Positions 1 to 8,776 are shown, numbered from the stretch's first letter. The stretch is 64,000 nucleotides of DNA from CAVOAK01 sp965217615 (GCA_965217615.1 CBDCIT010000032.1:66675-130674), one strand, 5' to 3'. Numbers and translations: made by a program. Notes: a model not told the origin generated them from the sequence alone.

Positions 1-2
1 GC

Positions 3-371
3 GGCCTGGGAAGGTCGATGCCGATTACAATGTCGGCATTTCTGATAGGGGCGTTGAGCGTCGTCGGATTGCCGCCGATGGGCGGGCTGTGGAGCAAGTG
101 GCATCTGGCCCTTGGCGCGCTGGACAGCGGCCAACTTGCGATGCTTGCGGTTCTTCTCATCAGCTCGATGTTGAACCTCGCCTATCTGATGCCGATTCCG
201 ATTCGTGCGTTTTTCAGTCCGGCCGAAGGATCCGACGACGACCACGTCAGTGAGGCGCCTACCGCCTGTTTGATTGCACTGTCGCTTTCGGCCATGGGCT
301 GCATCGTGCTGTTCTTCTTTCCCGAACCGCTGTTCGATTTGTTGCGCCTGATCCCGCTGGCGGCGAGATAA
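3..371 (+). CDS. Proton-conducting antiporter subunit (MrpD/NuoN-like), 3' part only
   Basis: The frame is open from base 3, so the gene enters from outside the window and only about 122 C-terminal residues are visible. They are strongly hydrophobic and contain SVVGLPPMGGLWSKW, the conserved loop and helix of the antiporter-like subunits of Mrp antiporters and complex I (proton_antipo_M family), where the lysine of SKW lies in the proton path. Further membrane segments follow (LAMLAVLLISSMLNLAYL and a C-terminal one). It ends 5 bases before a small membrane protein gene and is followed by a second family member, so this is probably an operon for a multi-subunit cation/proton antiporter or related membrane complex. 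Assignment to MrpD rather than NuoN is inference. Confidence 0.8.
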   Translation, partial: GLGRSMPITMSAFLIGALSVVGLPPMGGLWSKWHLALGALDSGQLAMLAVLLISSMLNLAYLMPIPIRAFFSPAEGSDDDHVSEAPTACLIALSLSAMGCIVLFFFPEPLFDLLRLIPLAAR

Positions 372-376
372 CCTGC

Positions 377-682
377 ATGTCAGATCAACCACCCGATACC
401 GACGCAGAGGTCACGACCAGACAGCCGCCTGAGCAGCTCCGGTTTTTCGATAGGCCGGGCAATGTAAAGCGCACGCTTGGCACGCTTTACGCGATCTGCG
501 CGCTCGCGCTCGGTCTTGATTTTGTCATCGAGCGCCACGTCGAGCATCCCTGGGAGGCCTTGTTCGGATTTCACGCGCTTTACGGTTTCGTCGTCTGCAT
601 CACGCTCGTGCTGACCGCCAAGGAGCTACGAAAGATCGTCATGCGGTCGAAGGAATATTACGACGGAGACGGCGATGGTTGA
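377..682 (+). CDS. Small two-helix membrane protein of the antiporter operon
   Basis: This 101-residue protein has a polar N-terminus (about 1-32), two hydrophobic helices (about 36-53 and 62-80) and a charged C-terminal tail rich in Lys/Arg then Asp/Gly. I recognise no family beyond a small inner-membrane protein of Mrp-like clusters. It starts 5 bases after the upstream antiporter-like subunit, and its last 8 bases overlap the start of the next one (the next ATG lies in its GATGGTTGA end), so translational coupling is likely. A structural role between two channel subunits is inferred from position only. Confidence 0.7.
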   Translation: MSDQPPDTDAEVTTRQPPEQLRFFDRPGNVKRTLGTLYAICALALGLDFVIERHVEHPWEALFGFHALYGFVVCITLVLTAKELRKIVMRSKEYYDGDGDG

Positions 683-2363
683 ATTGCCGCCGTTTATCTT
701 CTTTGTAGGGGGCGCCGTTCTCGTCGCGGCGACACGTGGATCGCTCCGCGCAATTATTCTACTCGCAGTTCCAGTCGTTAGCGCGATTAGCCTGTTCGGT
801 ATCCCGGACGGGTCCCACTTCAACGTCGCGCTTTTTGATTATGAGCTGCAGCTCCTGCGGGTCGACAAACTGAGCTTGCTGTTTGGCTATTTGTTTCATC
901 TGGCAGCACTGATCGTGGTCATCTATTCGCTTCACGTACGCGACACGGTGCAGCATGTCTCCGGGCTGGTTTACGCGGGCGGCGCGCTTGCCGCTGTCTT
1001 CGCAGGCGACCTCATAACGCTGTTCCTGGCCTGGGAAGCACTCGCGGTGTCCTCGGTATTCTTGATATTGGCACGGCGAACGCCGCGCGCGCAGACCGCG
1101 GCCATGCGCTATCTCGCAATCCAGGTTGTGTCAGGATTGATCCTGCTTGCCGGTGTTCTGGTGCGGTTGAACGAGATGGGATCCACCGCCTTCACGTTTA
1201 TTGGGCTCGATGGTCCGGGGGGCCTTTTGATCTTCGTTGCCTTCGGTATCAAGTGCGCTTTCCCGCTGTTGCACAACTGGTTGACCGACGCGTATCCCGA
1301 AGCGACCGCGACCGGGGCGGTGTTTCTGAGCGCATTTACCACCAAGGTTGCGGTTTATGCCTTGGCCAGGGGATTCCCCGGTACCGAGGTGCTCGTCTAC
1401 ATCGGCGCCGTCATGACGCTGTTCCCGATCTTCTACGCCGTCATCGAAAACGACCTTCGGCGAGTGCTCGCCTATTCGATGATCAATCAGCTCGGCTTCA
1501 TGGTGTGCGGTATCGGACTTGGCACCGCACTAGCCATCAACGGCGCGGTCAGCCATGCCTTCAACGATGTAATTTTCAAGAGCTTGCTGTTCATGTCGAT
1601 GGGCGCCGTGTTGCGCCAGACTGGTCGGATCAACGGCAGCGAACTGGGTGGTCTTTATAAGACAATGCCGTTCACGACTGGCCTGTGTATTGTCGGCGCG
1701 CTTTCAATTTCGGCCTTTCCCCTGTTCTCGGGCTTCGTCTCGAAATCCATGGTGATGGTGGCAGCGCTCGAAGAAGGCCATCCCGTGGTCTGGCTGGGGC
1801 TGCTGTTTGCCTCGGCAGGCGTCTTTCACCATGCCGGGATCAAGATCCCGTTTTTTGCATTCTTCGCACATGATTCCGGAATACGAACACGCGATCCGTC
1901 GTTCAACATGCTGCTCGCCATGGGGGTTGCAGCGCTGATTTGCATCTTCAACGGCGTCTGGCCTTGGCTATTGTATGACCTGTTGCCCTTTCCGGTCGTC
2001 TACGAGCCCTTTACGGCGACCCATGTGCTTGTGCAGTGTCAACTCCTGTTCTTTTCTGCACTGGCCTTCGCCTGGCTCAAGCTTTCGGGCCTCTACCCGC
2101 CTGAACTGCAGGGCGTCAACATCGATGCGGAGTGGGTGTACCGCAAGCCTCTCAAATGGCTTGCCGCGACGACGATGCGGGCCGGTAGCCGATGGCATAC
2201 CGTGATGCTCGATGCCTTTAGCCGACGCTTGGCTTGGGTCGGCCGTCTTGCATACAGGCATTCCGGTCCACAGGGCGTTCTCGGGCGAACCATGGAGACC
2301 GGCTGGGCCGCCTTGTGGGTGGCGATCCTGCTGGCCGCAAGCCTACTGCTGTATTACTTGTGA
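675..2363 (+). CDS. Proton-conducting membrane transporter (NuoL/MrpD-like subunit)
   Basis: A 562-residue polytopic membrane protein of the antiporter-like subunit family. The charged channel residues of the family are visible: the helix-5 glutamate in FLAWEALAVSS (about 120), the helix-7 lysine in GIKCAFPLLHNWL (about 195), a lysine in HAFNDVIFKSLLF (about 290) and the C-terminal-half lysine in FSGFVSKSMVMV (about 355). A single C-terminal anchor helix (about 540-560) follows a more polar region. It overlaps the preceding small gene by 8 bases. It could be part of an Mrp-type Na+/H+ antiporter or of a complex-I-like ion-translocating module; the other subunits would lie upstream of the window. 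Confidence 0.85.
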   Translation: MVELPPFIFFVGGAVLVAATRGSLRAIILLAVPVVSAISLFGIPDGSHFNVALFDYELQLLRVDKLSLLFGYLFHLAALIVVIYSLHVRDTVQHVSGLVYAGGALAAVFAGDLITLFLAWEALAVSSVFLILARRTPRAQTAAMRYLAIQVVSGLILLAGVLVRLNEMGSTAFTFIGLDGPGGLLIFVAFGIKCAFPLLHNWLTDAYPEATATGAVFLSAFTTKVAVYALARGFPGTEVLVYIGAVMTLFPIFYAVIENDLRRVLAYSMINQLGFMVCGIGLGTALAINGAVSHAFNDVIFKSLLFMSMGAVLRQTGRINGSELGGLYKTMPFTTGLCIVGALSISAFPLFSGFVSKSMVMVAALEEGHPVVWLGLLFASAGVFHHAGIKIPFFAFFAHDSGIRTRDPSFNMLLAMGVAALICIFNGVWPWLLYDLLPFPVVYEPFTATHVLVQCQLLFFSALAFAWLKLSGLYPPELQGVNIDAEWVYRKPLKWLAATTMRAGSRWHTVMLDAFSRRLAWVGRLAYRHSGPQGVLGRTMETGWAALWVAILLAASLLLYYL

Positions 2364-2420
2364 GGGGTCGCGGTACGGACCAGCGGTACTGTTCGACGCC
2401 GACATTCGGGAGGAAGGAAG

Positions 2421-2903
2421 ATGAAGCTCTTGACCCAACCGTTGACACAGGATTCGTTCGAACCCTTTGGTCAGGTATTTACAGCGCCCGAACAGCCGGG
2501 CCGCGACCGCAACAAGGCCAAGCTTGAGAATCTCAGAGCCGCCGCGCCGCCGATACTTTCGGTATTTCATGTGGAACCAAGTCCGATGCCGCTCACCATC
2601 GACAATATGGAGCGGCACGAGTTCTCATCGCAGAGCTTCATGCCGCTCGATGTGGTGAACTATCTGGCCGTTGTCGCGCCGCCGGACAGCGCGGGTAAAC
2701 TTGATCCGAACGATATTCGCGCCTTCGTGGTGCGCGGCGATCAATGCCTCAATTTCAACGCGAATACCTGGCATTACCGGTTGACCACGCTCGACGGTAC
2801 GGGCCGGTTCGCAACGCTAACCTGGCAGGACGGCGGCAACGGCGACACGGTTTTTGTCCCGCTCGAGGATCCAATCGAGATCAGTCTCGGCCCGGACACG
2901 TAA
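2421..2903 (+). CDS. allA: Ureidoglycolate lyase family protein (AllA-like)
   Basis: A 160-residue cytosolic protein of the AllA family, which splits ureidoglycolate to glyoxylate and urea in allantoin breakdown. Family features visible are the N-terminal FEPFGQVF segment (about 13-20), the central MERHEFSSQSFMPLD stretch (about 63-77) and NANTWHYRLTTLDG (about 113-126), part of the cupin-like active site. It follows the antiporter genes by 57 bases with AGGAAGG just before the ATG. No other allantoin or purine gene is in the window, so the substrate is not confirmed by context; other AllA-fold proteins act on related ureido compounds. Confidence 0.7.
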   Translation: MKLLTQPLTQDSFEPFGQVFTAPEQPGRDRNKAKLENLRAAAPPILSVFHVEPSPMPLTIDNMERHEFSSQSFMPLDVVNYLAVVAPPDSAGKLDPNDIRAFVVRGDQCLNFNANTWHYRLTTLDGTGRFATLTWQDGGNGDTVFVPLEDPIEISLGPDT

Positions 2904-2907
2904 TCCC

Positions 2908-2921
2908 GCGGCTTCGGCCGC
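2908..2921. terminator. Small GC hairpin between convergent genes
   Basis: GCGGC-TTCG-GCCGC forms a 5-bp stem with a stable TTCG tetraloop, 5 bases after the allA-like stop and just before the stop of the convergent VOC gene. It has no T-run, so function as a bidirectional transcription end is plausible but weak. Confidence 0.35.
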
Positions 2922-2936
2922 ACCATAACGCCACGG

Positions 2937-3356
2937 TTATGGGTTCAGCGGCCCTTTGAGTTCGACCGTGTTGCCATCGGGGTCCTCGATATAGAAGGAC
3001 GGACCTGCTCCCTCGGCGCCGTAGCGCGATGCGGTCTTGCCGGCGCTGATGCCATGCTCTTGGAGATGCGCACGCAGCACACTCTCGTCGAATGGGTCGA
3101 CGATCAGGCAGAGGTGATCCATGTTGCGCGCATCCTTGGTCGCAACCGCATCGCCGTCCACCGCGGGATGGCTTGTATCCACCAGATCGATCATCGAGCG
3201 ACCGGCCCGCAACTGCACCAGACGCGTATCGTCGACGCGCCGCTCCTCGCGGCAACCCAATATGCCGCAATAGAATGCCAAGGCGCGCTCCATGTCGGCG
3301 ACCCGCAACACGACATGGTCGATCTCCCGAACTTTGAACTGTATTGACTTCGCCAT
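2937..3356 (-). CDS. VOC (glyoxalase/dioxygenase-fold) family protein
   Basis: A 139-residue single-module vicinal-oxygen-chelate protein. Both beta-alpha-beta-beta-beta repeats are visible: IDHVVLRVADMERALAFY at about 13-30 and MDHLCLIVDPFDE at about 78-90. Likely metal ligands are the His of DHVVL, the His of MDHLCL and the Glu of DGNTVELKG near residue 133. The family includes glyoxalase I, fosfomycin-resistance enzymes and extradiol dioxygenases; the substrate cannot be told from sequence. It stands alone, convergent with the AllA-like gene. Confidence 0.8.
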   Translation of the reverse strand: MAKSIQFKVREIDHVVLRVADMERALAFYCGILGCREERRVDDTRLVQLRAGRSMIDLVDTSHPAVDGDAVATKDARNMDHLCLIVDPFDESVLRAHLQEHGISAGKTASRYGAEGAGPSFYIEDPDGNTVELKGPLNP

Positions 3357-3590
3357 CTCGTTGCACGCTGCAGGTATTCTCAGCCCATTGGGACTATATA
3401 ACCGCGGGGCGGCGCATTCACAGTAGTTCCTAGATCGCCCTACGCCAGCCGCGACCCGGAAAATCCCGTCTGCGGCTTGTATTTGTTATGAAAGGCACAC
3501 TTATTATGGACGTGTGGGCGCTTGGCATTGTGGCAGGAAGTGCTGCAGTTCATACCTGGGAAGTGAGATTGGGGGACGATCTATCGCGCA

Positions 3591-5411
3591 ATGAGTAACA
3601 CCAGTCTTTATTCGGAAAGCGGTCCTCAAGGACGCCGGCAATACAAAACGTTGCTGACGTTGTTGCCTTATTTATGGCCGCGCGATGCCTTGCAGATCCG
3701 TGGCCGCGTGTTGCTGGCGTTGATATTCCTCGTCGGCGCGAAGATGGCCACTGTCTACGTTCCGATTCTCTATAAGGAAGCGGTCGATCTCTTGAGCGCA
3801 ACGGCGGCGTCCGTGATCGCGCTGCCGATCGGTTTGCTGTTCGCCTACGGGCTCGCCCGCCTGCTCATGGTCGCCTTTGCGCAACTGCGCGACGCCGTGT
3901 TCGCAAAGGTTGCGCAGCGCGCGATCCGCACCGTCGCGCTCAAGACCTTCGAACATCTGCATCGGCTTTCACTGCGCTTTCACATCGATCGGCAGACCGG
4001 CGGCTTGAGCCGCGTCATCGAGCGTGGCGTCAAGGGGATCGAGTTCCTTTTGAGCTTCATGCTGTTCAACATCATCCCGACCTTGCTCGAGATCCTGCTC
4101 GTCTGCGGGATCCTGTGGGGTTTCTTCAATGTCTGGTATGCGGTCGTCACCTTCGTGACGATCACCGTTTATATCGTCTTCACGATGGTGGTCACCGAAT
4201 GGCGGCTCAAATACCGGCGCGAGATGAACGACCGCGACACTGAGGCCAATACCAAGGCGGTCGACGGCCTGCTTAACTACGAGACCGTCAAGTATTTCGG
4301 CAACGAGGAGTATGAGGCCGAGCGTTACGACACCTCGATGGAAGCCTATGAGCGCGCAGCCGTGCGCAGCATTGTCAGCCTTGCAGCGGTCAATATCGGC
4401 CAGGGCGGCGTCATCGCCATAGGACTTGTCATCCTGATGATCATGGCCGGCCATGGCGTTACCACTGGTGCGATGACGATCGGCGACTTCGTGCTCGTCA
4501 ACACCTACATGATTCAGCTGTTTCTACCGCTTAACTTTCTCGGATTCGTTTACCGTCAAATCCGCCAGTCGCTGACCGACATGGAGGTGATGTTCCGGCT
4601 GCTCGATGTGAAGGCGGAGATCGCCGACCGCCCAGGCGCCGGTCCACTGCATGTGAATGGCGGCGAGGTCGTTTTCGACAACGTGCAGTTTGCCTACGAC
4701 CCGCGGCGGACGATCTTGGAAGACGTATCGTTCGTCGTCTCGCCTGGCCGCAAAGTTGCGATCGTCGGGCCGTCGGGTGCCGGAAAGTCGACGATCAGCC
4801 GACTGCTGTTTCGATTCTACGATGTGTCGTCGGGCAGCGTGACGATCGATGGGGAGGATGTACGCGATGTTAGCCAGGCGAGCCTGCGCAATGCAATCGG
4901 CATCGTTCCGCAGGATACCGTGCTGTTCAACGAAACGATCTACTACAACATCGCCTACGGCAATCCTTCGGCATCGGACCAGCGGATCGAGGACGCGGCC
5001 CGGCTCGCCCGGATCCACGATTTCGTCATGAGCACACCCGACGGCTATCAGACGCGTGTTGGCGAACGCGGGCTTAAGCTCTCAGGCGGGGAAAAACAGC
5101 GCGTCGCGATCGCCCGCATGATCCTGAAGGATCCAGCGATCATGTTGTTCGACGAGGCAACGTCCGCTCTGGATACCCATACCGAACGGGAGATTCAGGA
5201 GAGCCTGCGCGACGTTTCGATGAACCGCACGACCCTGGTGATCGCCCATCGTCTTTCCACAGTCGTCGATTGCGACGAGATCATCGTTCTCGATGGCGGC
5301 CGCATCATCGAGCGCGGTCGGCACGAGGAATTGCTGTCGCGGGACGGGGCGTATGGGGCGATGTGGAGAAAACAGCAGGAATCTACGGAACTCGCCCGGG
5401 AGGTCATTTAA
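3591..5411 (+). CDS. ABC exporter, Atm1/ABCB7 type (fused permease-ATPase)
   Basis: A 606-residue half-transporter with an N-terminal six-helix membrane domain (about 40-320) and a C-terminal ATPase. Visible nucleotide-binding motifs are Walker A GPSGAGKST (about 400), the signature LSGGEKQRVAIARM (about 500) and Walker B AIMLFDEATSAL (about 520). The phrase LNYETVKYFGNEEYEAERYD in the membrane domain is characteristic of the Atm1 branch, which exports glutathione-linked sulfur or metal compounds in connection with Fe-S assembly and metal detoxification. It would work as a homodimer in the inner membrane. The SDR gene follows within 43 bases. Confidence 0.9.
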   Translation: MSNTSLYSESGPQGRRQYKTLLTLLPYLWPRDALQIRGRVLLALIFLVGAKMATVYVPILYKEAVDLLSATAASVIALPIGLLFAYGLARLLMVAFAQLRDAVFAKVAQRAIRTVALKTFEHLHRLSLRFHIDRQTGGLSRVIERGVKGIEFLLSFMLFNIIPTLLEILLVCGILWGFFNVWYAVVTFVTITVYIVFTMVVTEWRLKYRREMNDRDTEANTKAVDGLLNYETVKYFGNEEYEAERYDTSMEAYERAAVRSIVSLAAVNIGQGGVIAIGLVILMIMAGHGVTTGAMTIGDFVLVNTYMIQLFLPLNFLGFVYRQIRQSLTDMEVMFRLLDVKAEIADRPGAGPLHVNGGEVVFDNVQFAYDPRRTILEDVSFVVSPGRKVAIVGPSGAGKSTISRLLFRFYDVSSGSVTIDGEDVRDVSQASLRNAIGIVPQDTVLFNETIYYNIAYGNPSASDQRIEDAARLARIHDFVMSTPDGYQTRVGERGLKLSGGEKQRVAIARMILKDPAIMLFDEATSALDTHTEREIQESLRDVSMNRTTLVIAHRLSTVVDCDEIIVLDGGRIIERGRHEELLSRDGAYGAMWRKQQESTELAREVI

Positions 5412-5453
5412 CAGGAAACCGGTTCGGGCGCCTGATTTGCAGGGGAGGGGTAT

Positions 5454-6167
5454 ATGCTGTCACCGGATGGCCGTGTGATCATGATCAGCGGCGCAAACAG
5501 GGGAATTGGCTATGAATTTGCCAAATGCCTTCATGACCAAGGCTATAGCCTGAGCCTCGGCGCCCGTGACGAAGCCAAGCTCGCAGAAAAAGTCGGCGAT
5601 TTTGACGCCGATCGTCTGCTGACCCATCGCTTCGAGGCTACGGAGATCTCAACCTCGGAGGCTTGGGTTCTGGCAACCGCCGACCGGTTCGGTCAGATCG
5701 ACGGCCTGATCAACGTTGCCGGTATTGGAACGCCGTTCGCCATCACCGACGAGGACGAGAGTGCTCTCGACCTGATGTTCGAGATCAACGTCAAGGCGCC
5801 GCTGCGTTTGATCCGGCTCGCTCTGCCCTATCTCAAGAAGTCCGGCAGTGGCCGCATCATCAACGTCTGCTCGGCTTCGGGTAAGCGCGTCAGCACCGAT
5901 TACGTTGGCTACCACATGACCAAGTTCGCAGCGGTGGCGCTCTCTCATGCGGCGCGCCGGATTGCCTGGGAAGACGGCGTGCGGGCCGTCGCCTTCTGCC
6001 CCGGCGTGACCAACACCGATATGAGCGAGGGCAAAGGAAAGGGGCCGACCGAGTTGATGACGCAGCCGGAGGATCTTGCGGAAGTGGCTGCGACACTGAT
6101 CGCCCTGCCCAACAACGCTTCGGTCGCCGAGATCGTCGTCAACCGGCGGCTCGAGGATATGCTGTAG
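5454..6167 (+). CDS. Short-chain dehydrogenase/reductase
   Basis: A 237-residue classical SDR. It has the nucleotide-binding glycine motif GANRGIG (about 13-19), the NVAG motif (about 86-89), the catalytic serine in NVCSASG (about 140) and the YHMTK catalytic Tyr/Lys pair (about 153-157). The glycine pattern is compatible with NAD(P)H; the substrate is unknown. It lies 42 bases after the Atm1-type exporter on the same strand and is the last intact gene before the mobile-element block. Confidence 0.85.
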   Translation: MLSPDGRVIMISGANRGIGYEFAKCLHDQGYSLSLGARDEAKLAEKVGDFDADRLLTHRFEATEISTSEAWVLATADRFGQIDGLINVAGIGTPFAITDEDESALDLMFEINVKAPLRLIRLALPYLKKSGSGRIINVCSASGKRVSTDYVGYHMTKFAAVALSHAARRIAWEDGVRAVAFCPGVTNTDMSEGKGKGPTELMTQPEDLAEVAATLIALPNNASVAEIVVNRRLEDML

Positions 6168-6238
6168 GCACCCCCCGAAACGGGCAGTACGGGAAAAGAC
6201 TGGCTCTGCTTCGCCGTCATGTCCTTGCTCTGTGTCAA

Positions 6239-6264
6239 TGTCCGCTTATAGCCATAAGCGGACA
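6239..6264. repeat. Perfect interspersed palindrome (TGTCCGCTTAT / ATAAGCGGACA)
   Basis: An 11-bp perfect inverted repeat with the 4-base spacer AGCC lies in the gap between the SDR gene and IS-A copy 1. A related, slightly degenerate unit is at 14474-14497, and a half-site containing AAGCGGAC is near 16432-16450. All three are intergenic, as expected for a REP-like interspersed repeat. Confidence 0.6.
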
Positions 6265-6328
6265 TGGCGGTCGATCGAGAAGAGTTGCGTAAACGACGAG
6301 CTTATCGCCAATGGTGTTGGTACGACAC

Positions 6329-6352
6329 TGGAGCGTAGGAAGGACTCGAACC
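6329..6352 (-). pseudogene. Possible 3' end of a degenerate tRNA gene
   Basis: Read on the minus strand, the bases just outside IS-A copy 1 give GGTTCGAGTCC, then CTTCCTACGCTCCA, which looks like a T-loop followed by an acceptor strand and encoded CCA. It resembles tRNA-Gly ends but lacks one base in the T-stem, and the 5' part is absent because the IS end lies next to it. It may be a tRNA remnant marking an old integration point, or chance. Confidence 0.25.
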
Positions 6353-6414
6353 GGTGTGTCAATCGGCGTCCAAAATTGACCCCCTGAGTGGCACGGCGGA
6401 GGTTGTCCCGGTAG

Positions 6415-7266
6415 TCAATAGGGGGGGCGTGCGGCTTCGTGTAGCGCCTTGCGGTGCGCGGAGCGAAGCCGCGTGGGCTTGACGTATACGTCAAGCCTGT
6501 TGACCCACCGGGGCAAGCGGGCCGCAGGCACGGCCGGCGTCCGGTCAGGAGCGGTTCTTGAAGCGCCAGCTCTCGTTTCGATGATCTCGCAATGGTGGGT
6601 CAGGCGGTCGAGCAGGGCTGTGGTTATCTTGGGGTCGCCGAAGACGGAGGGCCATTCGCCGAAAGCGAGGTTGGTGGTGACGATGATCGAGGTGCGCTCG
6701 TAGAGCCGGCTCATCAGGTGGAACAGCAGCTGGCCGCCGGCCTGGGCGAAGGGCAGGTAGCCGAGTTCGTCGAGGATGACGAAGTCGCGTCGGACGAGTT
6801 GGTCCGCGGTACGGCCCTGGCGTCCGGAGCGGAGTTCGGCCTCGAGGTGGTTGACCAGGTCGACGACGTTGTAGCAGCGGCCACGGGCGCCCTTTCTGAT
6901 ACAGGCGCGGGCGATGGCGACGGCGAGATGGGTCTTGCCGGTGCCGGTGCCGCCGACCAGCGCGATGTTGCGCTTGCTCTCCAGGAAGTCGCCGCCGGCG
7001 AGTTCCTGGATCAGGGGCTCATTGCCCGGGGAAGCGGCGAAGTCGAAGTCGGCCAGCTCCTTGGCCGTCGGCAGCTTGGCGGACGTCATCTGGTACTTGA
7101 TGGAGCGCGCCTGCTTGTCGGCGACCTCGGTCTGCAGCAGCGTACCGATGATCTGTTGCACCGGATGACGGCGCTTGAGCCCGTCGGCGAGGATGTCGTC
7201 GTAGGCGGCGCGCATGCCTGCAAGCTTCAGCGCCGTCATCATCGCCAGCACATCATGACGCTCCAT
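6415..7266 (-). CDS. istB: IS21 transposition helper ATPase IstB (IS-A copy 1)
   Basis: A DnaC-like AAA+ ATPase of 283 residues with Walker A GGTGTGKTH (about 104-112) and Walker B FVILDELGYLPF (about 165). IstB helps the IstA transposase with target selection and strand transfer. Its start overlaps the end of istA by 14 bases. A run of seven G near the stop (six in copy 2) shifts the last codons, so this version ends after ARPPY, whereas copy 2 continues to 301 residues; the change lies outside the ATPase core. Confidence 0.92.
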   Translation of the reverse strand: MERHDVLAMMTALKLAGMRAAYDDILADGLKRRHPVQQIIGTLLQTEVADKQARSIKYQMTSAKLPTAKELADFDFAASPGNEPLIQELAGGDFLESKRNIALVGGTGTGKTHLAVAIARACIRKGARGRCYNVVDLVNHLEAELRSGRQGRTADQLVRRDFVILDELGYLPFAQAGGQLLFHLMSRLYERTSIIVTTNLAFGEWPSVFGDPKITTALLDRLTHHCEIIETRAGASRTAPDRTPAVPAARLPRWVNRLDVYVKPTRLRSAHRKALHEAARPPY

Positions 7267-8776
7267 GACCGGCCTCCCTCAGGCGGTCGTAGCGGCGGCA
7301 GTCGGCCACCGGCTGGTGGCGAAGCTGCAGGCCCTCGGGCGTTGGGATGGCCGGCGGCGGCTGCTGCTGGCACTGCCGGGCGAGGATGTTGAGCACAACA
7401 TCAGCGCTGCAGGCGCCGCAGGCGAGCGCTTCGGCGCAGGCCGCCTCGACCGCCTCCAGCCCGTCCTCCAGCACCGCCGCGAGGATCCTCACGAACTGCC
7501 TGTCACCGTCGTTGCAACCCGTCAGCCGCGCCCGTATGCGGCCCAGCGCGCCGGGCAGTTGCCAACCCTTGAAAGGCGCGCCATTCCTCAGCGCACCGGG
7601 CTTCCGTGTCAGGATCGGCACGTAGTGCCATGGATTGCAGGCAATCTCACCGCGTCCAAAGCTCCGGGGGTGTTCGGCAACAGTCTCGCCATCCTGGCGG
7701 ATGACAATACGATCGGCATAGGCCCGCACGTCGACCGCCCGCCCGACGGCGCGGGCCGCCACGCTGTAGTGGTTGTTGTCGAAGCGCACCAGACAGGTCT
7801 TGGAGACCGATACCTCGGTGGCGTGGAAGCCGTCGAAGGGGCCGCGATAGGCCATCAGGAAGGGCCGCTCCTCCTCGAACACCTGCCACACCGTCTTGCC
7901 CTCGATCGTCGGATGCGGCCGCTTCTTGGCGTCCTCGATACACCGATCCATCAGCCACGCGTTGATCTCGGCGTAAGAGCGGCCCCGCGGGATGGGCACG
8001 AACAGGCGGCCGCGGACGTCACCCACCTGCCTCTCGACCTGGCCCTTCTCCCAGCCCGCACCCGGAGTGCACGCCACCGGCTCCACCAGATGGTGGGAGC
8101 ACAGCTCCAGAAAGCGCCGGTTGTAGGCGCGCTCCTTGCCCACGAAGACCATGCTCACCGCCGTCTTCATGTTGTCGTAGATGCCCCGCCGGCAGACCCC
8201 GCCGAAGAAACGGAAGGCGCGCTCATGCGCCTCGAACACCATCTCCTGGCTCTCGCGCGGGAAGATCTGAACCAGCTGCATACGGCTGTAGCAGAGCCGC
8301 ATGTGCGCCGCCTTCACCTTGGTCGTCACACCCGACAGGCGCGCGTACTCGTGGCTCCAGTCGAACTGGTAGGCCTCGCCGGGATCGAAGCTCAGCGGCA
8401 CAAAACCCTGCGACGGCGACAACAGCCGCCACCGCCGACGCCAGGTCCTGGCGTAGCGGCGCACCGCGTCGTAGCCGCCGCCATAGCCCAGAGCCGCAAG
8501 GTCTTCATGAATCCGCAGCAGAGACAGACGATCCCGGCGCGGCTTCTTCTCGTTGGCCTCAAGCCGGCGCTCCAGCTCCTCCACCCACGGCCCCAGCTTC
8601 GGCAGCGGCTGGATCTTGCGCGCGTAGCTGTACGAGGTCTCATCACCCCGAACCACCTTGCGCACCGTGTTCTTCGAAACCCTCAAATCCCGGGCGATCT
8701 TCTTGATCGGTACGCCCCTCACCAGATGATCCCGACGGATCCGCGCAATCGTCTCCACAACCAGCATCTCCCCCAC
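7253..8776 (-). CDS. istA: IS21 transposase IstA (IS-A copy 1)
   Basis: A 507-residue transposase. The N-terminal helix-turn-helix VPIKKIARDLRVSKNTVRK (about 21-39) is followed by an rve-type DDE core with Asp in FDWSHEY (about 140), Asp in GIYDNMKTAV (about 200) and Glu in EKGQVERQV (about 245). A beta-barrel DNA-binding region follows. The length is normal for IS21 and no frame breaks are seen. It differs from copy 2 at only a handful of residues (for example QVGDVRG here, QVGYLRG in copy 2). Confidence 0.92.
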   Translation of the reverse strand: MGEMLVVETIARIRRDHLVRGVPIKKIARDLRVSKNTVRKVVRGDETSYSYARKIQPLPKLGPWVEELERRLEANEKKPRRDRLSLLRIHEDLAALGYGGGYDAVRRYARTWRRRWRLLSPSQGFVPLSFDPGEAYQFDWSHEYARLSGVTTKVKAAHMRLCYSRMQLVQIFPRESQEMVFEAHERAFRFFGGVCRRGIYDNMKTAVSMVFVGKERAYNRRFLELCSHHLVEPVACTPGAGWEKGQVERQVGDVRGRLFVPIPRGRSYAEINAWLMDRCIEDAKKRPHPTIEGKTVWQVFEEERPFLMAYRGPFDGFHATEVSVSKTCLVRFDNNHYSVAARAVGRAVDVRAYADRIVIRQDGETVAEHPRSFGRGEIACNPWHYVPILTRKPGALRNGAPFKGWQLPGALGRIRARLTGCNDGDRQFVRILAAVLEDGLEAVEAACAEALACGACSADVVLNILARQCQQQPPPAIPTPEGLQLRHQPVADCRRYDRLREAGHGAS

